From a virus, in the IMG/VR virus record IMGVR_UViG_3300008108_001127, positions 1 to 26,730 of that record: a stretch of DNA of 26,730 nucleotides; one strand, given 5' to 3'. Position 1 is the first letter of the stretch, and every line of letters starts with the position of its first letter. Positions 1 through 7,820 of this stretch are shown piece after piece. The notes below the pieces were generated by a model that worked only from the letters and a program-made list of their open reading frames with translations, was not told where the DNA came from and searched no databases. Both the position numbers and the translations under genes were made by a program.

Positions 1-1661
1 TCACTCTTTTGTTCTTCAGTTAATTTATCATCCAAATCTTTGATTGACTTTTCCGTTTGGAAGATTGTACCGTCAGCTCTGTTTAGAACTTCAGCATCTT
101 CTCTGAGTTTTTTGTCTTGTTCAGCATTTAACTCAGCTTCTTGTTTCATTTTCTCAATCTCTTCTTTTGATAAACCTGATGATGCTTCAATACGAATTGT
201 TTGTTGTTTGTTTGTACCCTTATCAACTGCAGATACATTAATAATACCATTCGCATCAATATCAAACGTAACCTCAATTTGTGGAACACCTCTCATTGCC
301 GGTGGAAGACCGTCTAAATTGAACTTACCAATAGTTTTATTATCTCTTGCCATTGCTCGTTCACCCTGAAGTACGTGGATCTCAACTGTTGGTTGATTAT
401 CCACTGCCGTTGAGAACACCTGAGATTTTTTAGTTGGAATTGTGGTATTAGCGTCAATTAATTTAGTCATAACTCCACCCATAGTTTCAATACCTAAAGA
501 TAAAGGTGTTACATCTAACAATAAGACATCTTTAACATCACCAGCAAGTACACCCCCTTGAATTGCCGCACCTAATGCAACTACCTCATCAGGGTTAACA
601 CCTTTAGATGGTTCCTTACCAAAGAATTGTTTAACCGCCTCTTGGATCGCCGGAATTCTTGTTGTACCACCAACCAAAATAATTTCATCAACGTCAGATA
701 CCTCCATCTTAGCGTTTTTCAAGGCTGACTTACAAGGTTCAATAGTTCGTTTGATTAACGAATCAGCCAATTGTTCAAACTTAGATCTTGATAAAGTTCT
801 AACCAAGTGTTTTGGCATCCCATCTACCGGCATCAAATACGGTAAATTAATTTCTGTTGATGAGGTTGAGGATAATTCAACTTTTGCTTTTTCAGCGGCT
901 TCTCGTAAACGCTGTAACGCCATCGGATCTTTGGTCACATCAATTCCATTCTCATCTTTGAATTCATTTGCCAACCATTCAATAAAGTCATCACCACCTA
1001 AATGAGTATCCCCATCAGTAGACAATACTTCAAATACACCATCACCTAATTCAAGGATAGACACATCGTGTGTACCACCACCACAGTCAAAAACAACCAC
1101 TACCATATCTTTAGACATTTTATCTAAACCATACGCCAATGCCGCTGCTGTTGGTTCATTAATGATACGTTTTACTTCCAAACCTGCAATCTCACCCGCT
1201 TCTTTGGTTGCTTGTCGTTGAGCATCATTAAAATATGCTGGTACCGTAATAACCGCCTCAGTAACCGTCTCACCCAAATAATCCTCAGCAGTTTGTTTCA
1301 TTTTTTGTAAAACCATTGCAGAAAGTTCCTGTGGAGAATACTGTCGTTTATCAATGTCTACTCTTGGTGATCCACCATCTCCTTTTACAACTTTATAAGG
1401 AACTTTTTTTACCTCATTTTTGGATTCAGTAAAACTTGTTCCCATAAATCGTTTAATTGAATGTACGGTTTTTTCAGGATTAGTTACCGCTTGTCGTTTA
1501 GCCGGATCCCCAATCTTTCTTTCACCATCTTTAATGAATCCAATTACAGATGGTGTTGTTCGTTTACCTTCGTTATTTGTGATAACTACCGGTTCATTCC
1601 CTTCCATAACGGCTACACAAGAGTTTGTTGTACCTAAGTCAATTCCAATTATTTTTCCCAT
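1..1661 (-). CDS. dnaK: Hsp70 chaperone DnaK, C-terminus cut by the window edge
   Basis: This is an ATP-driven cytosolic chaperone that would work with a DnaJ and a GrpE, neither of which is in the window. About 553 residues are visible and roughly 85 C-terminal residues (lid end) lie beyond base 1. The phosphate-1 loop GIDLGTTNS (residues 6-14), the GGGT phosphate-2 loop (194-197), the hydrophobic linker DVLLLDVTP (about 379) and the substrate-binding domain follow in normal order. The overall sequence ([15 protein letters not shown] start, KRTTPS, IFQTEKS) reads like Bacteroidota DnaK, which suggests capture from a host. Odd points are Cys193 and His198 in DCGGGTHD, where Hsp70s normally have Leu and Phe. 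Start: ATG at 1661 after an A-rich leader. Family assignment is certain; whether it is phage or host DNA rests on the neighbours. Confidence 0.97.
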   Translation of the reverse strand, partial: MGKIIGIDLGTTNSCVAVMEGNEPVVITNNEGKRTTPSVIGFIKDGERKIGDPAKRQAVTNPEKTVHSIKRFMGTSFTESKNEVKKVPYKVVKGDGGSPRVDIDKRQYSPQELSAMVLQKMKQTAEDYLGETVTEAVITVPAYFNDAQRQATKEAGEIAGLEVKRIINEPTAAALAYGLDKMSKDMVVVVFDCGGGTHDVSILELGDGVFEVLSTDGDTHLGGDDFIEWLANEFKDENGIDVTKDPMALQRLREAAEKAKVELSSTSSTEINLPYLMPVDGMPKHLVRTLSRSKFEQLADSLIKRTIEPCKSALKNAKMEVSDVDEIILVGGTTRIPAIQEAVKQFFGKEPSKGVNPDEVVALGAAIQGGVLAGDVKDVLLLDVTPLSLGIETMGGVMTKLIDANTTIPTKKSQVFSTAVDNQPTVEIHVLQGERAMARDNKTIGKFNLDGLPPAMRGVPQIEVTFDIDANGIINVSAVDKGTNKQQTIRIEASSGLSKEEIEKMKQEAELNAEQDKKLREDAEVLNRADGTIFQTEKSIKDLDDKLTEEQKS

Positions 1662-1736
1662 TTTTAATTTTTAGTTTTTATTTTTTATTTATTATTACTT
1701 TTCAGTCGTGCCAAGTTTCCCAAAAAATGTTCCACT

Positions 1737-1763
1737 CATAAAAAACTGACATTTTGTCAGTTT
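1737..1763 (-). terminator. Rho-independent terminator, leftward
   Basis: On the minus strand the stem AACTGACA / TGTCAGTT with an AAA loop is followed by a run of T. The stem includes the stop codon of the 1762-2052 gene. It separates the leftward run from dnaK. Confidence 0.8.
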
Positions 1764-2052
1764 ACCAACTATCAACGTCTGTCAAATCTAATTCTGTGTC
1801 AGCCAATTCACTATACACTACGACAATTTGTCCTATACCACTACTTGAGAATGTATATTCGTAGTTTCCATAACTCCCATAGATTGCCTTTATGTGGCTC
1901 TGCCATTCCTCTAACTTTTTAACTTGATTTTCATCAAGAGTAAAAGTTTTAGTTTTACCTTGTTTAGGTGGAGGTGGTGGCATTTCACGATCTGTTACTT
2001 CACCATTAATCCTCAAATACATTTTATTTATACGTTCTTGAGCATCATTCAT
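1762..2052 (-). CDS. Conserved phage hypothetical protein, 96 aa
   Basis: I do not recognise a named domain. The protein is small and soluble, with a proline run (PPPPP, near residue 25), a charged segment (FTLDENQVKKLEEW) and an acidic tail (TELDLTDVDSW). It has the look of small conserved proteins in large Bacteroidota phages, but that is an impression and not a database match. It follows the 2059-2262 gene by 6 bases, so the two are probably co-transcribed, and it ends inside a terminator stem. ATG start. Confidence 0.7.
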   Translation of the reverse strand: MNDAQERINKMYLRINGEVTDREMPPPPPKQGKTKTFTLDENQVKKLEEWQSHIKAIYGSYGNYEYTFSSSGIGQIVVVYSELADTELDLTDVDSW

Positions 2053-2058
2053 AACTTA

Positions 2059-2262
2059 CTATTTTTCAATAAACATATTTGTATTCGCAATTGGGGCTCT
2101 GAATGTTGGTATTTTTTTCCCATCATAATCCTCAACATATACTTCATAGTGTTGTTCCATAACTTTTACCGTTGGAACATTGTCTTGGGTATAAATTGTA
2201 TCCCCATGAGAGTTAACTACTTTAACTTCTCTTTTTGTTGTGTTAAATGTTAATGTTTGCAT
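2059..2262 (-). CDS. Conserved phage hypothetical protein, 67 aa
   Basis: This is a short soluble protein with alternating hydrophobic and polar residues suggesting beta strands (KREVKVVNSHGDTIYTQ) and a C-terminus RAPIANTNMFIEK. I know similar small proteins ending in a PISNTNM-like motif from large phages, but no function is known to me. It lies 17 bases downstream of the KWC-motif gene and 6 bases upstream of the 1762-2052 gene, and is probably part of that transcript. ATG start at 2262. Confidence 0.7.
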   Translation of the reverse strand: MQTLTFNTTKREVKVVNSHGDTIYTQDNVPTVKVMEQHYEVYVEDYDGKKIPTFRAPIANTNMFIEK

Positions 2263-2279
2263 ATTATTTTATTTTATTA

Positions 2280-3314
2280 TTATCCCTGTTGTTCTTGTTG
2301 TTCTAAACCTGGCAATATGTCTGATATCATATCCATAATTTTTTCTTGGGCGGAATATTCCGCTTCTTTTTCCTCCATTATTTCTGCCAACATTTCTATT
2401 CTTTCTCGAGCCGGCATTGGAATTATTCGTCGGTTAAATCTTGGTAATTCTTCATTCACTGCCATTGTTTCCTCTATGTGATTCATTGGAAGTAATTCTT
2501 CCTCCATAGGAACTAATTTTAATTCATAGTTACTTTTTTCCTCATCACTAAATAAATCTGAATTAACACCGTATTTTTCTATGTTCATCAAATCCATTAA
2601 TATAACTAATTTTTCATATGGTAATCCAATGTGAAAAGAGTCAATAGATTGATCAACCTCATTATAAATGTGAACTCTACCAGGTTCATTTTTTTCCGAA
2701 TGACACCCAAATTTTCTACCTGTTTGTTTATTAATTAGATAAATCAAAACACCATTTTTAGAATATCTATAAAAATATTCAGGATCATTTTTCATTGATG
2801 TACACCATTTTGTTCCGGCACCATATTTTAAAGATGCCTCAAAAGATAATGGTTTAAGCATCATAATTTCATCGTCTTCATAAACAACAGAGATTTCTTT
2901 TCTAGATTTCTTTAATAATTCTTTTGTTCTAGCGACCGACAATTGATTTGTAATATCTTCAAAATTTTCGTATTTAGATATGTCATTTTGATCTACCAAA
3001 CCTTTATCCAAAGCTTCATTAAATTCCACTAAAGTTTCAATATTTTCCGCACTAAATTGATCTATAACCCAAGATAATAATAATTTTTCAATACCACTTA
3101 CATCACTCATCTTATTATTAACATATTTATATCTTGAACTATAAATACCATTCTCTTGAATGACTTCTTTTTCAAATTTAGATATTCTTTTTTTAAAAAC
3201 TTTTACCATAAATGGTGTTAGTTTATTTGTTTTACTTGGATCAAGTTTAGATATTAAACGGACCAAATTTAAATCCAAACTAGGATTTTCCTGAATTAAA
3301 TGTTTTATTCCCAT
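2280..3314 (-). CDS. KWC-motif protein 1, function unknown, 344 aa
   Basis: One of three proteins in the window sharing a core that reads P-L-S-(F/Y)-E-A-(S/A)-x-x-Y-G-A-x-T-K-W-C-(T/I), here with the Cys at residue 171. The core is followed by a Tyr-rich stretch (EYFYRYSKNG) and beta-strand-like text (VLIYLINKQTG). The N-terminal 140 residues are mostly helical and align by eye with the protein at 8469-9377 (ENIETLVEFNEA versus ENVETLNEFE; NDIS in both). The C-terminal 70 residues are acidic and Met/Glu-rich and end in a QQ-rich tail. No catalytic family is recognised; the invariant Cys could be catalytic or structural. It starts 1 base after the stop of the 3316-3588 gene, which indicates translational coupling. 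Confidence 0.85.
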   Translation of the reverse strand: MGIKHLIQENPSLDLNLVRLISKLDPSKTNKLTPFMVKVFKKRISKFEKEVIQENGIYSSRYKYVNNKMSDVSGIEKLLLSWVIDQFSAENIETLVEFNEALDKGLVDQNDISKYENFEDITNQLSVARTKELLKKSRKEISVVYEDDEIMMLKPLSFEASLKYGAGTKWCTSMKNDPEYFYRYSKNGVLIYLINKQTGRKFGCHSEKNEPGRVHIYNEVDQSIDSFHIGLPYEKLVILMDLMNIEKYGVNSDLFSDEEKSNYELKLVPMEEELLPMNHIEETMAVNEELPRFNRRIIPMPARERIEMLAEIMEEKEAEYSAQEKIMDMISDILPGLEQQEQQG

Positions 3315-3315
3315 A

Positions 3316-3588
3316 CTATAAAGGTAATTTATTTGTTATTTTTTTTATTATTTCTTCATCTTCTTGTGTTAACTGATAATAAGAATTCCATATTCTAAGG
3401 AGATTATCTCTTAATTCTTTTTCCCCCGGAGATTCTCGGTCACCTCTAACCACTTTACGTATTTCAGGATTTGGGTGTGATTCCAAAATCCCATCTTCGT
3501 GTAACCATTCAGCCATATCTCTTTTATCATTACGGCTCATTTCATTATAGACCTCATCTAGATCAACGTCAATTCTAACCCAACTCAT
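3316..3588 (-). CDS. Small acidic hypothetical protein, 90 aa
   Basis: Not recognised. It is charged and probably helical, with a C-terminal segment EDEEIIKKITNKLPL and a middle HPNPEIRK. It is the first gene of a leftward transcript that continues into the KWC-motif gene and two small proteins. Its ATG at 3588 has no Shine-Dalgarno sequence, but a TATTTATA box lies 16 bases upstream on the coding strand (3605-3612). Confidence 0.7.
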   Translation of the reverse strand: MSWVRIDVDLDEVYNEMSRNDKRDMAEWLHEDGILESHPNPEIRKVVRGDRESPGEKELRDNLLRIWNSYYQLTQEDEEIIKKITNKLPL

Positions 3589-3604
3589 TTGTTATTTTTT
3601 TAAA

Positions 3605-3612
3605 TATAAATA
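3605..3612 (-). promoter_or_regulatory. TATTTATA box upstream of the 3588 start
   Basis: Coding-strand TATTTATA, 16 bases before the ATG, followed by an A-rich leader. It is one of about ten such boxes found just upstream of genes here. It could be a phage promoter element or part of the translation start context; this is an inference from recurrence. Confidence 0.4.
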
Positions 3613-3632
3613 AAAAAAGTGATCCCATCAAG

Positions 3633-4643
3633 TTAATTCCCTTGAATGTTATTATTAAACACATACTTATCTTGCTCTTCTTTTGACCATGGACCTGAAT
3701 ATAACGTCTCAACTTCTTCTAACCCTAAACATTGGAAATGAGTTGTTTGTCTTAAATTATCCTCATAGGTTCCATCAACTTCAACATCAAATCCCGCAAA
3801 ACGAATTTCAGTTAAACCATAATCATAATTCTTTTGGATCCCGTGACCATAAATCTCACCATAGATAATAAAACCTGATCCAATTTCATTTGGATAATAA
3901 GTATCTTTAACGTGATCCCAAAGTTTTTTACGAATGTTATATTTTTCCGCCACTGTTTTCCATACGTCTGTCGCATAAAAACCTTGAGAGTCGGATCCCT
4001 TCTCAACATTGTGAGATCCATAAACATATTCATATCCAACCCATTGATTACCAAACCACCCTTTAATTTTATCAAGGATTGAGAGTTTTTTCTTTCTTAC
4101 AATCCCATAACGAGCGTTGGTTCCGTGAAGTTTTCTTGTTATAACAACTTCATCTTCCTCATTAAACATTTCAGGTGCGTTCTTTAAATTAGGGAACTTG
4201 TAGTAAATATGGAAGTTCGGGTTTTGATGATATTTAAATTTTCTTCCACCAACATTCATCTCAACCATTTTGACCGGTGGTTCGTATTTGGTAATGCCTA
4301 ACAGTTCCATTAAATCTTCTCCTTCTGTAAGAGTGGGGAATTTCCTTAAAAGAAAAATATTCTTACTAATTATTAAACATTCAGAGTAAACTCCACGAAG
4401 TTTTACGGTTCTAACTCGCTGACCTTTACGAAGGTAACCAGTTACGCCCATAAGGTCTGATAACTCTTGTGGGATCACAGCATCGGTTGTTGCAATAACA
4501 ACCTTATCTCCAACCTTATATTCTCCTTTCTTAGTGATTGCTTGCCACCCACTAACTAATACAACTTCTATGTTGTCAGCCCCTTCTATTGGTACGATTT
4601 CACCAATACGACCAACATAACATACACTATTCAAATTTTCCAT
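3633..4643 (-). CDS. RNA ligase of the Rnl5/DRB0094-like type, truncated before motif IV
   Basis: An ATP-dependent RNA ligase joins RNA ends through a lysyl-AMP intermediate. The first ~120 residues look like the N-terminal OB-type domain of DRB0094-like ligases. The nucleotidyltransferase domain follows: motif I is KLHGTN with the nucleophile Lys171, motif III is YGEIYGHG (Glu263), and motif IIIa is FAGFDVEVDG (283-292). The protein stops at residue 336 in NNNIQGN, and neither motif IV (EGxV-like) nor motif V (KxK-like) is present; the next bases do not supply them convincingly in another frame. It may therefore be a decayed gene, or adenylation-deficient. It starts 3 bases after the stop of the 4647-5201 gene. 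Confidence 0.85.
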   Translation of the reverse strand: MENLNSVCYVGRIGEIVPIEGADNIEVVLVSGWQAITKKGEYKVGDKVVIATTDAVIPQELSDLMGVTGYLRKGQRVRTVKLRGVYSECLIISKNIFLLRKFPTLTEGEDLMELLGITKYEPPVKMVEMNVGGRKFKYHQNPNFHIYYKFPNLKNAPEMFNEEDEVVITRKLHGTNARYGIVRKKKLSILDKIKGWFGNQWVGYEYVYGSHNVEKGSDSQGFYATDVWKTVAEKYNIRKKLWDHVKDTYYPNEIGSGFIIYGEIYGHGIQKNYDYGLTEIRFAGFDVEVDGTYEDNLRQTTHFQCLGLEEVETLYSGPWSKEEQDKYVFNNNIQGN

Positions 4644-4646
4644 TTC

Positions 4647-5201
4647 TTATATTTTTTTTAATATTAAACAACCATTTTCATCAAGTTTTGGTTTATCTAA
4701 ATAGTGACCTTGAGATATCCCCATTGTAGGGTCAAAAATAAATTCCTTTTCTTCATCAATCTCAACCTCAACATCCCATTCAGTTTGTTGTAGTGATTGG
4801 ATGTGTTCACCTAATGTTTCTTTATGTGTTTGAAATATTAGTGCTTTATTCCAACAATTCATCATATCTTCAAGAGTAAACTTCTTATCACCTATTAACT
4901 CAAGTGCTTTTTGGAAACCTTCTTTATACATATCTAACCAATACCCTGAATCATTTGAAGGATGGAATGGGTATTTACTGTAAAGTAATTCATTAGCCAA
5001 CTCATCCAAATCATAACCACGGTCAATTGCTTCACAGTTTTTAAGAGATATCCTTTGAAGTTTTATTCCCCTACTAGTTGCAGCATATTCTACTTCAGTA
5101 GGAACTGGAAATAGAGTAGTTGCTATGGTATGTCCGTTTTCATTTTTCAAGTGATAGTTTACAATCAACTCTTGTTTTGTCTTAATCAATTTTGCTTTCA
5201 T
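4647..5201 (-). CDS. Conserved phage hypothetical protein, 184 aa
   Basis: Not assigned to a family. It opens with a beta-rich part (MKAKLIKTKQELIVNYHLKN) and has a middle helical segment (YWLDMYKEGFQKALELIGDK). The acidic region DVEVEIDEEKEF precedes a short tail. An in-frame TTG at 5216 would add five residues, but the ATG at 5201 lies just after the upstream stop (TAAGATG) and is the better start. It sits in the leftward run between a small coiled-coil-like protein and the RNA ligase. Confidence 0.7.
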   Translation of the reverse strand: MKAKLIKTKQELIVNYHLKNENGHTIATTLFPVPTEVEYAATSRGIKLQRISLKNCEAIDRGYDLDELANELLYSKYPFHPSNDSGYWLDMYKEGFQKALELIGDKKFTLEDMMNCWNKALIFQTHKETLGEHIQSLQQTEWDVEVEIDEEKEFIFDPTMGISQGHYLDKPKLDENGCLILKKI

Positions 5202-5202
5202 C

Positions 5203-5463
5203 TTATACTTTTTCAAATTCTTCTTTAACTAACTCCATCTCTTCTATTACTCTTTCAAGTTCTTTGGAGACCATTTCTTTAATAATGTTTTTATTATAAA
5301 AACTTAATTCATCTTTTCTTGGGAATGGTCCTGAATGTGTAAATCCAACCGTCACCCCCAAACTACAACTTTTAAGAGCGGATTCCAATTTATACTTCTG
5401 TCTTTCCAACCTATCAAGGTTTTCTTTTACCTTTTTCGCTTGTTCAAGTTTTTCTAATTCCAT
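5203..5463 (-). CDS. Small helical hypothetical protein, 86 aa
   Basis: Two charged helical segments (KLEQAKKVKENLDRLERQK and the C-terminal ELERVIEEMELVKEEFEKV) flank a conserved-looking loop, GVTVGFTHSGPFPRKDELSFY. The arrangement suggests a helical hairpin or coiled coil. I have no function to propose. It overlaps nothing but sits 3 bases from the upstream micro-gene stop and runs directly into the 4647-5201 gene, so all three are probably one transcript. Confidence 0.7.
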   Translation of the reverse strand: MELEKLEQAKKVKENLDRLERQKYKLESALKSCSLGVTVGFTHSGPFPRKDELSFYNKNIIKEMVSKELERVIEEMELVKEEFEKV

Positions 5464-5466
5464 TAT

Positions 5467-5565
5467 TTATCTTTTTCTGTTTAAATCGTCTATCGTATCA
5501 TCCATCTTATTAAAGATATAACTAACCCAAACGATAATTAAAATTACCACTAAAATTATTTTCAC
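5467..5565 (-). CDS. Single-pass membrane microprotein, 32 aa
   Basis: Residues 2-19 are a hydrophobic helix (KIILVVILIIVWVSYIF) followed by a short charged tail (NKMDDTIDDLNRKR). The GTG start overlaps the TAG stop of the upstream gene by one base (TAGTG), a coupling seen elsewhere in this window. Such small membrane proteins are common in phages and can be lysis- or envelope-related, but nothing specific can be said. The GTG start and small size keep the confidence moderate. Confidence 0.6.
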   Translation of the reverse strand: MKIILVVILIIVWVSYIFNKMDDTIDDLNRKR

Positions 5566-6064
5566 TATACCGTATGTTCTATTTGTACTCTAACACAATT
5601 CTGTGGTAAACGATTGATGTGTCGGTAGTTGTTGATGTAACCCATCATGTTAGCAGCTCCAATAGCGTTTGCGGAGTGAACCACAACATCAACAATTGGT
5701 TTACCGTCCATCCACTGATTCACTAACCATTTAGTGCAATCCATACCGGTCTTTTCAGTAATATTATCGTAATTGATTTCATAGTTTCTTACAACACCAT
5801 GTAACCACTCTTTCATTGCACTATCACCCAAGTCATGGTCCAAAGAAATGAGTTCAATATTTTCTAAACCAATTGAGTTTATCTTTTGTACGAACTCGTC
5901 GTAAGAACGAACAACAGTCCACTCAGGAACTCCATCAACCCATTCGTTGTTGGAACTCACAGGAGTTCTTATACGAATACCTTGATTTTATCACCGGTTA
6001 ATTCTGTATTACTTTTTGCTTCCATATCTATATAGGTTCCAAATTTAGTTTTTATTTCTTTCAT
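5565..6064 (-). pseudogene. Cyclic-phosphate-processing receiver-like (cREC) gene with a 5' lesion
   Basis: The main open frame (5565-5960, GTG start) has the signature of the cREC family: WTVVRSYDEF, then SLDHDLGD, then VHSANAIGAANM. Members normally begin with a strand and acidic pocket of the type K-h-F-L-D-D-x-R-x-P. Here the strand KIKVF is present in another frame, in a 31-codon reading frame whose ATG (6064) overlaps the upstream stop as ATGA. That frame ends at once (TAA at 5969-5971), while IRIRTP continues in the downstream frame. The Leu-Asp-Asp pocket is missing. The simplest reading is a small deletion of about a dozen bases with a frame change. The alternative is two genes, a 31-aa peptide and a shortened cREC protein using GTG. 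The fold is thought to process nucleotide cyclic phosphates; that role is inferred. Confidence 0.65.
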
Positions 6065-6342
6065 TTTAATATTTCAAAAAATATAATGGTTATTAATGAA
6101 CCAATCAAGTAACCAAAACCTGAACATAATGCAAGTTTTAATCTTTCTTTCCATGTTTTTGAGTCGACCATATATCCAACAAACGGAAGTCCCAAAAATG
6201 GCCCAATGAACGCAAAAAATAACATTCCAAGATAATTCTTATCAGATACCACACTGATATAAAAAGTACTTCCCATCTCAAGAATACCAGCACTAAAAAA
6301 AACAATAAGATATTTTTTATTATCTACTTTTTTTACTTCCAT
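6061..6342 (-). CDS. Small integral membrane protein, about 93 aa
   Basis: Three hydrophobic segments are visible: YLIVFFSAGILEMGSTFYIS, LGMLFFAFIGPFLGLPFVGY and the C-terminal LALCSGFGYLIGSLITIIFF. They are separated by short charged loops, so the protein is predicted to span the inner membrane two or three times. No family is recognised. Start: ATG at 6342 (MEVKKV) is chosen; an upstream ATG at 6351 is possible and would deepen the overlap with the preceding Cys-protein gene. The stop overlaps the next ATG as ATGA. Confidence 0.7.
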   Translation of the reverse strand: MEVKKVDNKKYLIVFFSAGILEMGSTFYISVVSDKNYLGMLFFAFIGPFLGLPFVGYMVDSKTWKERLKLALCSGFGYLIGSLITIIFFEILK

Positions 6343-6499
6343 AACATTCAAGTTTCTTATCCGTCACATTCCATAAATCTTTAACACCATCTGTCATATG
6401 ACAATTGTGACGTTTACCAGTTCTACGACCGAACTCAACAATCATATCATTGTGCCGATTTTTAATAAAATGAGGACATTCCTTACATGGTTTTTTCAT
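6320..6499 (-). CDS. 59-aa Cys/His microprotein, DUF6283-like
   Basis: ATG at 6499. The protein starts MKKPCKECPHF, has NCHM near residue 33 and ends with ECYGSKKSR. The pattern C-x2-C-P near the N-terminus, C-H in the middle and C-x-G near the end is that of the DUF6283 group of small proteins, which probably bind metal. Function is unknown. It overlaps the start of the membrane protein gene by about 20 bases in another frame and begins the short leftward run after the protease gene. The ordered Cys pattern and the overlap argue that it is real despite its length. Confidence 0.65.
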   Translation of the reverse strand: MKKPCKECPHFIKNRHNDMIVEFGRRTGKRHNCHMTDGVKDLWNVTDKKLECYGSKKSR

Positions 6500-6534
6500 A
6501 TAAGAACAAAGATAATAAAAAAATTTTGATTAAT

Positions 6535-7776
6535 TTACTTTAAAAAAGAAAATTTTGTAAGTATTGGTCTTTTTCCGTATTTTTTTTCCATTAACTTCTG
6601 ATGAAGTTCCCAATTAATTATGGATTCATTAACCGGATCATCATCTTTTGCCATAGCATAAAGTTTACCAATTTTTTTCAACATTTTTGTTGCAATGTAA
6701 TTATATTTTTCACATTCATCCTGAAAAAATTTTAAAGGGTCATTCTCATATTTAATAATACTATTTATAATTTTTCTTCTCACTTTGTCAACATTTTCTT
6801 CATCGTCATCATCTTTCATAAATGAAGGTACGTGACCCATCATTTGTTTGAAAAGGTCTTTTAACATATCTACCTTATTACTAACCATTTTGTCAAATGT
6901 CTCTACCTTTATATTTGCAAGATTGACAAACACAAGCTCTAATACTCTTTTAATTTTTTCTTGATCTGTCATTTCATCCGTATCTTCTCCAATATGATCA
7001 AGTAATGCATCTACTCTGTCCATCCTTTCATATAAACCTTCAATAAGTTTTTCATATGTGAAATTTTTTATTTCAACTAATTCTTTATAAACTCTATTGT
7101 TTTCTAAAAATTCTCTAAACTGAGATTTTGTAATATTTTCACTTTTAAGTTTAGAAGCAATTTCAGTTGGTCTCACTAAATTTTCCGCAATAGAAATATA
7201 ATACATATACCTGAAAAACTTTTGATCTATTACAGGTATCCCAAACGTTGAGATTTTTTGTGTTGCAGTATATTTTACATCCCGACCAATTAAATCAATT
7301 TGTTTCGCCTGCTTATCGTACTTATGTTTTATTTCGTGAGCCAATGAAGCTATATGCTCATTTTTTTCTCTCATTAAAGTTTCGTACAACTGATTAGGTT
7401 CCCAAGATGATGATACCGCATATGTTATTGATAAAGAAGCATTCGTTGATGGTTTAATTTTCTTCATCATAATTTTTCTATCAAACATAAATGTCTGAGC
7501 CATCCCCATCGATAAAATATCTGGTTCACCATCATATTCATCAAATTCTTTTACGTTAACTGTTAATTCATAATGATCAATAACTATTTTTTTATTATAA
7601 CCTAACTCAATGTCTAAATCACCATCAAAATTATATTCTTCTTGTTTGGTATTAATTGATTGAATATCTTTAGATACTATCTCAAATAATTTTTCGGCAG
7701 CATCAAGAATGTTATCAGGAACACCTAACGCTTCATTAATAATTTTACACTGACTTTCTGTTATAATAATTTTCAT
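6535..7776 (-). CDS. Zincin-like metalloprotease candidate with N-terminal MKIIITESQ
   Basis: This is a 413-residue soluble protein. HEIKHKYD at residues 147-154 fits the HExxH zinc motif, and a downstream segment AENLVRPTEIAS (197-208) offers Glu198 and Glu205 as a third ligand, as in gluzincins. A long helical, acidic C-terminal region (about 250-400) follows. The first nine residues are nearly identical to those of the sigma factor at 9829, although the rest is unrelated, so they may be a shared tag. The ATG is preceded at 3 bases by a TATTTATT box, and a strong hairpin lies between it and the upstream gene. It is probably a single-gene transcript. Substrate and timing are unknown; a virion or maturation role is a guess. 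Confidence 0.75.
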   Translation of the reverse strand: MKIIITESQCKIINEALGVPDNILDAAEKLFEIVSKDIQSINTKQEEYNFDGDLDIELGYNKKIVIDHYELTVNVKEFDEYDGEPDILSMGMAQTFMFDRKIMMKKIKPSTNASLSITYAVSSSWEPNQLYETLMREKNEHIASLAHEIKHKYDKQAKQIDLIGRDVKYTATQKISTFGIPVIDQKFFRYMYYISIAENLVRPTEIASKLKSENITKSQFREFLENNRVYKELVEIKNFTYEKLIEGLYERMDRVDALLDHIGEDTDEMTDQEKIKRVLELVFVNLANIKVETFDKMVSNKVDMLKDLFKQMMGHVPSFMKDDDDEENVDKVRRKIINSIIKYENDPLKFFQDECEKYNYIATKMLKKIGKLYAMAKDDDPVNESIINWELHQKLMEKKYGKRPILTKFSFLK

Positions 7777-7779
7777 ATT

Positions 7780-7787
7780 AATAAATA
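7780..7787 (-). promoter_or_regulatory. TATTTATT box 3 bases before the 7776 start
   Basis: Coding-strand TATTTATT, then AAT, then ATG. The spacing is the same as at 9818-9825 (sigma factor) and 13637-13644 (DUF192). So close to the ATG it may be a translation-start context or a promoter for a leaderless message. Confidence 0.4.
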
Positions 7788-7789
7788 TA

Positions 7790-7820
7790 TTGGGGTTATT
7801 AAATTATCCAATAACCCCAA
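7790..7820 (-). terminator. Hairpin terminator after the metallophosphoesterase gene
   Basis: Perfect 11-bp stem TTGGGGTTATT / AATAACCCCAA with a 9-base loop that contains the stop codon of the 7804-8457 gene. Downstream on the minus strand the sequence is AT-rich but has no pure T run, so it may be a partial terminator or an mRNA-end stabiliser. Confidence 0.6.

Noticed and set aside
1705-1715. TTGGCACG-like string upstream of dnaK that recalls a sigma-54 -24 element
   Set aside because: No matching TTGC -12 element follows at the right spacing, so it was not called a promoter.
3812-4075. 87-codon frame inside the RNA ligase gene
   Set aside because: It lies in another frame of a clearly coding region and has no protein-like pattern.
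5202-5216. TTG start five codons upstream of the 4647-5201 gene
   Set aside because: The ATG directly after the upstream stop is a better start; the extension lies inside the neighbouring gene.
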